Part shown: piece by piece, positions 36,870-47,265 of the stretch
How the letters are laid out: every line of letters starts with the position of its first letter
Position numbering within the stretch: the stretch's first letter is position 1
Assembly (NCBI GenBank): GCA_030522415.1
Contig: CM060114.1
Location: forward strand, 28,090,804-28,154,803
From: Channallabes apus
Taxonomy: Eukaryota; Chordata; Actinopteri; Siluriformes; Clariidae
DNA length: 64,000 bases
Direction: 5' to 3'
Program-made: the position numbers and the translations under genes
Notes under the pieces: model-generated
What the model saw: the letters and a program-made list of their open reading frames with translations, nothing else
Told to the model about the DNA's origin: nothing
The model's database searches: none

Positions 36870-37040
36870 ATGGATTGACCTTCCCAAAGCCCAGATCTCA
36901 GCATAATGGGATCAGTGTGGGATCATCTTGAGAGAGTACAAACCAAAAAGCTGCCAGCGTCCAAGAAGAGCTTTGAAATGTCCTTCAAGAGCCTGGAGAA
37001 CTTTTCCTGAAGACTTATCGAAGAGAGCTCAGTCTGTGAT
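36870..37040 (+). mobile_element. Tc1-like relic, C-terminal part
   Basis: Encodes a degraded transposase end: WIDLPKAQISA followed by GSVWDHLERVQTKK, the position of the final DDE acidic residue region. No termini found. Confidence 0.45.
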
Positions 37041-37206
37041 GTAGTACTGACTTTAAAGCTCATTAGAGTTATACAAACTCTCCCTTTGTTTATACAGTAT
37101 GTACTGTATTCATGTGTACACTGTATTTGAACATGTTGTGATAAATTACTGTACAGTACTGTATAAAGAAATGAGGAATGAATCACGTATTTGATAAAGC
37201 ACCGTT

Positions 37207-37682
37207 AGTGCTGAAAATCGATTAAACATTTTAATCTAGTTAATCAGTCATAGTCTGTGATTAATCATGATTATTAAATTTTTTTTTATTTTTTTTACAA
37301 TACTCAGATTTACTTGTACTTTAAACATGCAATGTTGGAATAAATACATGCATGATGTACTGGTTAGATAAAACAGATTATGCAGTTGGGGGCCGGCACT
37401 GCATGCAGTTGCTGAGTAGTATGGGGTGTGTCAAACCCACCGACAATGGGGCTCAAACCCATATCCTCTTTGTAGAAGCTGTTTATAATGAAAGTTGCCT
37501 TTTAGCACAGCTGGTGATGTTTCCTCAGTCATCATATAATCTGCGCTATACGTGTCATTATCTCACACAGGTGGGTAACTTCGCTGTAATTATGGGCAGC
37601 CATTAGGGTCAAACTGAATCATAAGATTAATTTGCGTAAAAAAAAAATAGTAGTTAAAATTGTGTTAATATTGACAGCCCAT
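37207..37682. repeat. Possible hAT-type MITE
   Basis: The left side (TAGTGCTGAAAATCGATTAA) and the right side (GTTAATATTGACAGCCCAT) resemble the imperfect inverted ends of fish hAT MITEs, with GATTAATC wording inside. No target duplication could be confirmed. Confidence 0.35.
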
Positions 37683-37707
37683 ACAGAGTATAGACGTATA
37701 ACGTATA

Positions 37708-38218
37708 AATATTTAAATACTAAATTTATTGAGACATCATGAGATTAATACAAGTTATCTTTGGCCTCTACAGTTACAAGAGATCCTCAAAGTGGTGGCC
37801 ATTAGCTTCCAGAAATGTATGAGTATGGTGAAAAGCAGCTTGTAACCTTGGTGAAAGTGTCCATTGAGAGTGCCGCACATGCATTTTGAATTTCTTTTCT
37901 AATGGCCAGCAGTGAAGTGGTTTTATACGACATCCTTTAGGGTCCCCCCAAGATAAACGTCTGCAGGTGTTAAATCAGGAGAACGTGTGGGGAACTCAAC
38001 TGCACCTCTTCATTCTAGTCAGGTTTCAAGAAATTGAAAATGCATGTGCAGCAATCTCGATGGACACTTTGACCAAGGTTACCCAAGCAGCTGTTCGCCG
38101 TACTAATAAAGGTCTGGAAGCTATTGGCGACCACTTTGAGCACCTCTTGTAATTGTAAAGGCCTAAGGAAACTTATATTAATCTCATGATGTCTCAATAA
38201 ATTTAGTATTTAAATATT
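37708..38218 (+). mobile_element. Tc1/mariner-superfamily element with near-perfect long terminal repeats
   Basis: A 511-bp element whose ends are inverted repeats matching over about 44 bases (AATATTTAAATACTAAATTT inward), with weaker matching to about 60. TA lies at both ends (37706-37707 and 38219-38220). On the + strand near 38040-38150, the end of a transposase-like frame reads VTQAAVRRTNKGLEAIGDHF followed by EHLL and stop, as in the C-termini of IS630/mariner-type transposases. The rest of the gene is deleted. Confidence 0.78.
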
Positions 38219-38296
38219 TATGTAGGTTTTTCTGTTCCTGAAGTGTGTATACATTTTTGGAGGACTCATACAGTATACAGTAGGATACAAAAGTGG

Positions 38297-38860
38297 CTAC
38301 AATGGACACATACCTGTAAGCATGAGAACTAGACCATGGAGCAATGAAAAAGGTTGTCTGGTCTGGTGAATCCTGTTTCCTTTAAAATCTTGTAGATGAC
38401 TGGTTGTGGAGGTGGTGTAGTGTTTTAAACAATGTTCTTCTGGGAAGCCTTGAGTCCTGATCTTTATATGGGTGTTACTTTGATATGTACCTCTTTCAGC
38501 AGGTTTATGCACCTTACTGTACCACAATGCAAAGAATGGTTTGAGGAACGTAATTCTGAGTTTAAGGTGTTGATTTGCGTCCAAGTTCTCCAGATCTAAG
38601 TCTGAATTCTCTAAGATCTAAGAGCTCTAAGATCTAAGTCAAATTCTCCAGATCTAAGAGCATCTGTGGGACGTGTTGGACAAACCAGTCCAACCCACGG
38701 AAGTCATGCTACTGAAGGCTTGGTGCCAGATACTGTACCACAGCACACATTCAGATTTCTAGTGTAGGCCATGCCTTTATGGTTCAGGGATGTTTTGGTG
38801 GCAAAAGGGGACCTACTCAATATTATATGGCCTGTTCATAATGTTATAGCATGTTATTAT
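38297..38860 (+). mobile_element. Tc1-like relic with transposase remains
   Basis: The order of motifs matches a fish Tc1 family: GTCTGGTGAATCCTGTTTCC (first catalytic region), CAAAGAATGGTTTGAGGAAC, ATCTGTGGGACGTGTTGGAC (third catalytic region), GGTGGCAAAAGGGGACCTAC, then TTCATAATGTTAT at the right end. A local duplication of CTCCAGATCTAAG words lies at 38585-38660. It has two footprint heptamers (38515, 38731). Confidence 0.65.
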
Positions 38861-38957
38861 TGGGCAGAGTACATTTTAAAGTGTAATCACCACCAACATT
38901 TGACGTGTATCAAATCAATCGTTGACTAAAACCAATTTTCCATTCTTTCATTTGCAG

Positions 38958-39049
38958 GCTGAATTTTCAGAGATCAACGTGGCATCCACCGTCAGCACTG
39001 GCTGTGTGGTCGATATGCAGGTTACACGAGGTGGCACCAAAGTTGTCAG
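38958..39049 (+). CDS. syn3: Synapsin III, coding exon 3
   Basis: A 92-bp exon, entering in phase 0 after TTTGCAG and leaving in phase 2 at AG|GTAAGA. It encodes AEFSEINVASTVSTGCVVDM and QVTRGGTKVVR, continuing domain C. Mammalian SYN3 reads AEFSELNLAAYVTGGCMVDM, so the glycine-cysteine-valine pattern supports SYN3 over SYN1 and SYN2. The exon is free of repeats and of footprint heptamers. A Tc1 relic ends about 100 bp upstream and a foldback MITE begins about 135 bp downstream. Confidence 0.93.
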
Positions 39050-39184
39050 GTAAGAACTCGGTTTGAGCCATGCCAGCATCCGGAGGTTCGTTCAATTAGC
39101 TGTTGTCCTCACGCTATGGAGCAGCCATTACGGCATCAAGATGCAATTTGTTTTTTGGAGTTTAACTCATATTTGTTCAACCTA

Positions 39185-39486
39185 CAGTGCCTTGCAAAAG
39201 TATTCATACCGCTTGAACTTTTCCATATTTTGACAAGTTAGAACCACAAACGTGTGAATGTATTTTATTGGGATTTCATGTGATAGACCAACACAATGTG
39301 GCACGTAATTGCGAAGTGGAAGCAAAAATATAAAAATATATTTTGTTACAAATAAAAAACTAAAAAGTGTGACGTGCTTTATCTTGGTCTATCACATAAA
39401 ATCCCCATAAAATACATTTGTTTGTGGTTGTAACATGATAAAATGTGGAAAAGTTCAATGAGTATGAATACTTTTGCAAGGCACTG
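39185..39486. mobile_element. Foldback Tc1-type MITE
   Basis: Begins CAGTGCCTTGCAAAAGTATT after TA and ends AATACTTTTGCAAGGCACTG before TA. The two halves are inverted over more than 100 bases (for example TGTGATAGACCAA against TTGGTCTATCACA), so nearly the whole 302-bp element folds into a hairpin. No coding sequence. Its CAGT terminus is the kind that would leave TACAGTA or TACTGTA on excision. Confidence 0.9.
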
Positions 39487-40244
39487 TAATAACCCAATCT
39501 GGTGCATATTATGAAGGGCCAGTAGTCTTTCACTGCATGTTCTACACATACTGTACCATGCCTGATTGCTCATCTTTTTGGCAGATATATTTATAATGAG
39601 TGGTGAGATAGAAAATGCCAAATGATAAGTATTTACAGTAAATGACTGCATCAGATCAAAGTGGCATTTTAATTAAAACTTATATTATAATATCTTAAAA
39701 GATCAGTCTTTTTAAATCAGCATGTAAATGTGAATTTACTGACAGTAACATTACATTAACTGACACCCCTTGGAAGCCCTGTCCCTCATATATGATATAT
39801 AATATATAATATCACATTGATTCAACGTCCTTGATCTTTCTTACAGTAAATTGTGAATGGTTTGTGTTTATTAATGAGTAAACTCTATCAATATGCTATT
39901 AACATCAGTTTTCCAAAAAAAAAAGAAAGTATGGCTTATGGAGAAATCATTTGTTTTATCATATGTCATGATTCATCTTTCTGGCAGATGCTGTGACCAT
40001 AGTCACTAAAAGCAGAACAACATTCTCTGATACACAAAGGAAGTGTTACTGTAGGTAGTAAAATAATAGAGATTTTACATGCATAAATCACAGTGTCAGG
40101 AACCAGAGATGGATGCAGCTGCAGGAAGTGCTTTTATTAAATAGACGATAGACATACTGATTTATATGTGAGACAGTGGCAAAGTCCAAAACTGGCAAAA
40201 GGTCAAAGCTGTTCTGTTTTACTGCAGTGAAATGTTTTTAACTT
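39487..40244. other. syn3 intron 3 stretch, nothing recognised
   Basis: AT-rich intron. Heptamers occur at 39549, 39634 and 40047. Confidence 0.4.
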
Positions 40245-41135
40245 AGCTTTAGCAATAAGCTAACTAGCTGACAATAGCGAGTAGCTTTAGCAATAAGCTA
40301 ACCAGCTGACAATAGCAAGTAGCTTTAGCAGCAAGATCACCAGCAGACAATAGCGAGTAGCTTTAGCAATAAGCTAACCAGCTGACAATAGCGAGTAGCT
40401 TTAGCAGCAATCTAATCAGCAGACAATAGCGAGTAGCTTTAGCAATAAGCTAACCAGCAGACAATAGTGAGTAGCTTTAGCAGCAAGATCACCAGCAGAC
40501 AATAGCGAGTAGCTTTAGCAATAAGCTAACCAGCTGACAATAGCGAGTAGCTTTAGCAGCAATCTAATCAGCAGACAATAGCGAGTAGCTTTAGCAATAA
40601 GCTAACCAGCTGACAATAGCGAGTAGCTTTAGCAGCAAGCTAACGAGCAGATAATAGCAAGTACTTTAATCAGCAAGCTAACCAGCATATAATAGCAAGT
40701 ACTTTTAGCAGCAAGCTAACCAGCAGACATTTAGCAACAAGTTATCCAGGAGACAACAAAGAGTAAATTTAGCAGCAAGCTAACCAGCAAACAATTGCAA
40801 GTAGCTTTAGCAACAAGCTAATCAACCAACCAGCAGACAAAAGCAAGTACTTTTAGCAGAAAGCTAACCAGCAGACAATAGCGAGTAGCTTTAGCAGCAA
40901 CCTAACCAGAAGACAATAGCAAGTAATTTTAACAGCAAGCTAACCAGCAAGCAATCTATTCAGCGGACAATAGCAAGTAGTTTTAGCACCAGCTAACCAG
41001 CGGGCAATAGCGAGTAGCTTTAGCAACAAGCTAACCAACAGACAATAGCGAGTAGCTTTATCAGCAAGCTAACCAGCGGACAATAGCAAGTAGCTTTAGC
41101 ACCAGTTAACCAGCGGGCAATAGCGAGTAGTGTTA
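40245..41135. repeat. 38-bp satellite array with higher-order structure
   Basis: About 23 tandem units of 38 bp with consensus start AGCTTTAGCA, a variable middle, and end GACAATAGCGAGT. The first ten units are regular: unit types differ in the middle (AATAAGCTAACC, GCAAGATCACC, GCAATCTAATC) and run A, A, B, A, C, A, B, A, C, A. This gives a four-unit, 152-bp higher-order repeat. Units after about 40625 are more diverged, with small deletions. No coding frame. Confidence 0.93.
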
Positions 41136-41741
41136 GTTTAGATTACTGTAGATTCAATTCAATTTATATATCATACAAATAGTTTGTGTAATGTACAAAG
41201 CGAATGAAACGCACACTAGCCTGTTTACGTGATAACTCTGATCTTAATGATTTGCTTTTCAAACCAACTGTAAGTAAGATCAATGTTATAGATTTACACT
41301 GATCTGAAACCAGTACTGTTAAACTCATTTAAAAGTTGATATAGGGAACTTTACAGTGTTCTGGTACAATCAGATCATTTGGATTTATACAAAAAAAAAT
41401 TGTTTCCTCACACATTTTGTACTCATTTCCCTAATTATAATTTTTTTATTCTGTAAAGCTGCTTTGCAACAATGACCATTGTTAAAAGCGCTAAACGAGT
41501 TGGAATTGGATGATAAAGTGGTGTTTTTTTTTGTGGGTAGGGGAGAAATTTGAAATAATGTGTAACTTCATCACGAATGTAGTATTAGTGCTAAGATGGT
41601 CTCCTGAGTATTGCAACAGGCAACAGGAAAAGTCTGCTAGCTCAGTTGCAATGCTAGTAAAACATAAAGTATAAAATTCTTTGCCGTGTTTAATGACAAA
41701 AGTTAGAATTCTGGTTTCTCACTCTTAAATAGCTAAACAGA

Positions 41742-41772
<31 letters not shown>

Positions 41773-43659
41773 TAACAAAATATAAAAACCGACACATACT
41801 GTAGCAGATTGACCCTATGGGTTTTTATTATTATTCTATTTTACATTAATATCATTAGATTACATTTTTAATTTGTAAGATCAAGAGTAAAATATTATCA
41901 AAAGCATCAGTTTTCCATCTCTTTAGTGTTATTCTGTTCTACTTAACAATTTTGGTTAGTTGTAGGAGTTGAATGAGTTTTGTTTACCAGGTTAAAGCTG
42001 GAAACCAAAGCCTGCTATGGATGAAAAGGAGAATGAAATAAGATCATATTGAGTCTTTGGCATGCCTTCAGCTCTGTTTTCCACACCAGTCAGTCAGCTC
42101 ATAGCTCAGCTTTCAGGCTCATGTGCCAGTGTCCTGGGAATGCCGCAGCTAAACCACTCAGTTAACCCTGTTTTATATAGCACATTTCAGCCCTCTGTAT
42201 TTTCAGCGCTTACTGAATCAACCGTAACCAAGTCCCAGCCTCTGGCGATGTTTTTATCATTACAGCATTTAGACATAATCAGCTCGAGTGAAAGGGAAGC
42301 TTGGCTGAGTGCATCCTCTTTCTAGTCCTGCCTTGTGACAATTTTAAAGACAGTAAATCTTTGCATAATGAGAAACACAGAGCATCACCTGCTAGCACCT
42401 AACGTGACTGTGGATGCCACTGAGTTTTAGATTTGGCGAAGAGTCTTTATTGTTTACACTAAAAGCTAAGTGAGTATTGCTTTGAGGTTTGGGTTGGATC
42501 TGAATGGCTTGACATTTAACATTTAAATTCTAGTTTTGCATGGCAGCAGCCCCTGTGTTTATCCACTCCATACATGGTGATTACAGAACCAGAAGTCTTT
42601 ATTTTTGACACGTTTGTTTTGTAAAGGTTCTTTTGCACCACATAATGATTTATTACATTGTAAACCCTTATTTTGTAAATTATTTTGCTGGAGGGAATTA
42701 GACCGTATTACTTTTCTAAGGAATCAGATTGTTGGTTTTCTCAAAATTCCATTCTGATTCAGGAGTAGGCAGCAATTTTTCATGCACCCACAATAACCTT
42801 ACCGTGTATCAAAATGTTCAGCCTGGTCTCCCCAGCACCTCAGAGCAAAGTCAACTTCAGAACATAATGCACCATTTTCACAACATGATTGAAATTTAAA
42901 ATAAGACACATCATGTCAAATATCTAAAAATCTCTACTACTTTGGAAAAAAATCACACTGTTCAAAGGTGAATAACTCCTTCTAAACCCCTTCCACATCT
43001 CGCTCCAAATTCTCTCCATTTAAAATAATTGGGATTCTAGAGTGGGGATACAGTGAAGCAGCGAAAAATTACCTCTGCTCCATTTCTCACAGAATCTCGA
43101 TTAAGTTCACGCTGACAAACCATAGATCAAACCCGGTCCTTCAAAGAAAAAAACGGAGAGGACTGTACAAACTCTTTGGGAGTTATGTGGATTTGTTTTG
43201 GACTTCTCAGTGGCTACTAAACCACTTTGGAAAAATCCACATCCTTTGGCCATCCTGACCGAAATATACACAAGACTTGACAACCTGTAAAATTAAAGCC
43301 TCCTCTCTGGAAGCATCAAAAAACGAATGTACCAGGGCTAACAGTTCCCAAGATTTCTGGCTAAGAACAAACTAATTTTCCAATCAAAGGCAATAGAGGA
43401 GATCAGATTACATTTTTAGCATGTGAGTCAGCAACGCAGCAAGAGCCGTTGATAAGCAACCAGGTCAAACTGGTAAATGGTAGTGTTTTGCCCAGGAAAA
43501 ACCATGCATCTATGTGCCCCACGTCACGGTTTCACCAGGACCTGACTCTAGTTATCATATTACAGTCCTCAGCTGGAACTTTAACTTGATTAGTAAGGGC
43601 GTTGATTTAAATCTTAGGATAAGATTTAAATAATAGGAATAAAAAGTTTGGTGAAGTTG
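41136..43659. other. syn3 intron 3 stretch with an L2 tail
   Basis: Bases about 41430-41515 match the L2 3' tail in + orientation (TGTAAAGCTGCTTTGCAAC, then TTGTTAAAAGCGCTA). A (TC)n tract lies at 41741-41767. The rest, including 42000-42450, 42530-42800 and 43000-43600, shows no recognised repeat or exon. Heptamers occur at 41144 and 41797. Confidence 0.45.
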
Positions 43660-43790
43660 GTGACTCACTCTTGCCTTGCACCTCCAGGGTCCGGGTTTTA
43701 TTCAATCCCTGGTTTCTTGGTGGGTTTCCTCCCACAGTCCAAAGTACTGTTTCCAAATTGCCCTTAGTGTGTGTATGTGTGTGTATGTGT

Positions 43791-43845
<55 letters not shown>

Positions 43846-43978
43846 CCCTGCGATGGATTGGCACCTTGTCCAGGGTGTACCCCACCTTGTGCCCCAAGTT
43901 TTTTGTGATAGGCTCCAGGCCAACTGTGAACCTGTATACAGGATAAAGGGGTATAGGCGATGAGTGAGTGAGTGAGAC
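43660..43978 (+). repeat. SINE core-family copy with an expanded (GT)n
   Basis: Head with CCTTGCACCTCCAGGGTCC, middle CTCCCACAGTCCAAAG, core GATGGATTGGCACCTTGTCC and a GATGAGTGAGTGAG tail. The natural TGTGTG stretch between middle and core has grown into a (TG)n/(TATG) array at 43769-43842. Confidence 0.75.
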
Positions 43979-45191
43979 TTTAATGTACAGTATAGACAAG
44001 GCAAAGGGTTTCAAAGACATTTTAAAAACCCATGTCTTAAATACAGAATTTTTGTAAGTTAAGCCGAATCCCAACTTCATACTAACTAAATAGAGCAGGA
44101 AAAATGCTTGCTGCATACTTTTTATTTTAAAGTAATTCAACCAGAGAGACTTTTTTATTTTTACTGTTTTTTATCAATATAATTATCTCCAAGCTAATTG
44201 AATTCACTCAAGGATGTATAATTGTCCTGCCAGCATTTTATGACCCCATATTCATAACACATACATACACACATAGCCCGCTGCCAGAATATCCTGGAAT
44301 GTCGGTGGTTTGCATTTGATTTCTTCTCCACGTGCAGCTTATTTTTTTCATTTTCTGCCACATGTGTCAAGGGTTTAGGTAAAAATAGCTGCATTGTACA
44401 GTAAGTCTGGCACTGAAAACTGTATGAAGAATTTAAAGAGACAATGTAACACTGTTTCAGTACAGAGGTCTCCAGATGTGTAGGTGTACATGTGGGCATG
44501 TTTTTATTTCTTGGTGAGTTTTGCCCTTGAGAGGACATTTGGCTGGTTCCCATGAGAAAACCTGCATTGTAAAGACAATGGCTTTTATTTTAGTAACTGA
44601 CGTTAAGGTTAGAGTTAGATTTAGATGAGTAGATTAGTGTAACATAGCATTAATGAGCTGCTTTAACAGCTCTGTCAATGGAAACTCACAATAGGGATGG
44701 TAAGGCAGGCAAATATGTGTGTGTTGTACAGTGAGTGTGTGTGCGTTGGGGATAATGTAGATCCTGGCAATTTACACTCGGTAATAAAGCTCTGCATACC
44801 TTTGGGATTCTTTCACCCGGTTGGTGAGCTGGATATGTAGCACTGAGTTCATCCCTACTGAAGCCTTCCCAAAATAGGCTGTGTGTTTACCACTGGCTCT
44901 GGCCATTACAACATCAAACTCGCACACGTTCCCCCCTCCCCCCCTTTATTTTCCCCGTAACTTTATTTTTACTCCACGGTTTTAGATAATCTATTTTTCT
45001 GCCAGCTTTGTGGATCGAGTACAAATTTCTGTTGAATGCCAGTAGATCATAATACAGAAACAGTGATGCTTTAGAATAAAGATTTTATGCATAAAGGTGT
45101 TTAAATATTAAGGAAACAAAGGCTTTTCGATAAGCAGTTTTCTTCTAGGAGGTGGTTTCTACTTCAGTTAGGTGACCATATTGTTTGGTTA
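43979..45191. other. syn3 intron 3 stretch, nothing recognised
   Basis: No exon supported. A C-rich run lies at 44933-44945. Heptamers occur at 43985 and 44397. Confidence 0.4.
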
Positions 45192-45970
45192 TACACTGCT
45201 TGGTCAAAAAATAAAAAGCCACCATTTCAGAAGAAGGTAAATTATGCATCAAGCACCTGCATCAAGCAAAGAAAGCAACTAAGGAGATTTCTGAAATTAC
45301 TGGAACTGTCCAACGCATTATTAAAATAGTGCTGAACTGTCAAATTTGTTAAAGAAATGTGGTTGGAAAAAACTAACAAACATGATTTTAGATCACATAA
45401 ATGCTTGGTATGGATTGGCACGCTGTCCAGGTTGTACCTTGCCTTGTGCCCAGAGTCTCCTGGGATAGGCTCCAGGTCCCCGCGACCCTAATACAGGATA
45501 AAGCGGTATAGAAGATGAATGAATGAATGATGTTGCTGATGAATGAACGCTTGGTGATGTTGCATTATAAAAAATGGACAATAGAAATCACAGCAATAAT
45601 GCACAGGATTGGGACTTAACAAGCTGTGTGTCCATAAGAAAACAACTTAGTTAGTTAGTGAGACTAATCAGACACATGGCTTCAGTTTGCTAGGAAGCAT
45701 AAAGATTGGACTTTGGAGCAATGGAAAAAGGTCATGAGGTCTGATGAATACAGGTTGCCTCTATTCCAGAGCGATATGCGTGTCAGGGTAAGAAGGGAAG
45801 TGCATGAAGCAATGCAGCGATCATGCATCAAACATCTCCTCCACAAAGTGGACCAGAACCAGCAGATGACATGGCACCCCAAATCATTACTGAATGTGGA
45901 ACCTTCACAATGGACTTAAAGCCCATTGGATTCAGTGCCTCTTCACGTTGATTGACCAAAAATAAATAAA
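45192..45970 (+). mobile_element. Tc1-like relic with SINE insertion
   Basis: The left end ACACTGCTTGGTCAAAAAAT is followed by N-terminal transposase remains (ATTACTGGAACTGTCCAACG). The part near 45700-45830 encodes WKKVMRSDEYRLPLFQSDMR and VRVRREVHEAM, the first catalytic region of the same family as 12923-13060. A SINE 3' half (about 45405-45535, tail GAATGAATGAATG) interrupts it. Confidence 0.65.
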
Positions 45971-46029
45971 TAAAATTACTTTAATCTGAAAAGAGCACTT
46001 TAGACCACTGAGCAATAGTAATTAAGAAA

Positions 46030-46330
46030 ATATTTGCATTATTTGCATAATCTGTGCATGGTGGCTCTTGATGCACTGACTCCAGCCTCATTCCACTCCT
46101 TGTGAAGGTTTAACAGTTTATCAGCTCGGATTTGCTTGACAGTCTTGTAAACTCTACACTCCTCCCTGTCACTTGGGTACCTTTTCCTACCACACTTTTC
46201 CTTGCAGTCAACTTTCCATGAATGTTCTCTGATACAGCACTCTGTGAACAGCCAGCCCTTGTAAGCCCCAGTAATAATCTTCTGTAACTTGCACGCCTTA
46301 TGGCGCTCCTTATTTTACTTATATTTCTGA
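46030..46330 (-). repeat. Degraded transposon-derived repeat
   Basis: Contains TGGTGGCTCTTGATGCACTG and CAGCACTCTGTGAACAGCCA, phrases I recall from a transposase-derived fish repeat read in reverse. Family assignment is uncertain. Confidence 0.35.
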
Positions 46331-46855
46331 GTAAAAGTCTTGGGCACAGACACAAATATGGCATAAGTTGCTTTTGAAAAGATTTCTGCATAAAAGAAAC
46401 TTCTATAAAGAGCAATAAAGTGTAATAAAATAGTCAATATTTGGAGTGAACACTCATTGCTTAAAATCAGGAGCTTTAGACACAGATTTGTGCAGTTTTA
46501 TAAGAAAATAGCTGTTAGGTTTTACTGAGCTTGCTGGAGAATGAGTTCTTCTGGTAACTTTGTCACACTCGCTCCTTTATATTTTTATGCAAATCCCAGG
46601 AGCGTACATTAGGTTTTTGGTTTCCATCTGAAAACTGGTCTGTCTTGTACTATATATTTTTTCTTTACAGCCATACATATATTTTCCTGTGATGTTATTT
46701 ATTTATTAATTTTTAAGTTTTTTATGGAAATACGGAATGATTTTGTACATGCTGTAATTATGGAGACATCATAAACCTATATAACAAAATTGGTACAGCA
46801 TATACAGTATTGAGATACAACACATTGATTGGTGGCTTCTATAGACTTTTCATGT
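46331..46855. repeat. Tc1-type MITE, degraded copy
   Basis: Shares ordered blocks with 60511-61015: AAAGTCTT, CATTGCTTAAAA, GCAGTTTTATAAG, GTTCTTCTGGTAACTTTGTC and TTTCTTTACAG. The ends are poorly preserved here. A heptamer lies at 46803. Confidence 0.5.
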
Positions 46856-46879
46856 TTTTGAGTCAAGACTGTTGGGTAG

Positions 46880-47265
46880 AACAAAAAGCACCAGTGGGTT
46901 TTATGCATGCAATAATAATAATAGTACTTACAGTAAGGTAAGAGCCTTACGTTCTGCAAACCAAAACCTGCTAGTGGTCCCTCGGTCAAGATACAAACAA
47001 TGGGGTGATCGCTCCTTTGCAGTCGCTGGTCCTAAACTCTGGAACACCATTCCACCATGGTTACGCAAAACTTTAAAGCACAACTAAAGACCCCACTTAT
47101 TTAGAATGGCTTTTAATATTTTATAATTTTATGCTTTTTATAATTTTATCATTTTGTTTTATTTATTTTTATTTATTTTTATTATTATTATTATTGTTAT
47201 CATTATTACTGTTACTATAATTTCCATTTATAATGTTCATTGATTTATTTATAACTATATGTTTC
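46880..47265 (+). mobile_element. Older LINE, left part (3' end of coding region)
   Basis: Encodes a LINE C-terminus (VPRSRYKQWGDRSFAVAGPK, then LWNTIPPWLR), followed by an ATT-rich 3' UTR. It is interrupted at 47265 by the RTE element and resumes at 51040 with the 3' tail. One heptamer (46929) lies within it. Confidence 0.65.

Noticed and set aside
40245..41135. Regular array resembling a CRISPR
   Set aside because: The units are contiguous 38-mers with no unique spacers, in a eukaryotic intron. It is a satellite.
42062..42325. 87-codon + strand frame with a plausible methionine start
   Set aside because: No domain, no splice context matching syn3, and not in phase with any synapsin exon.
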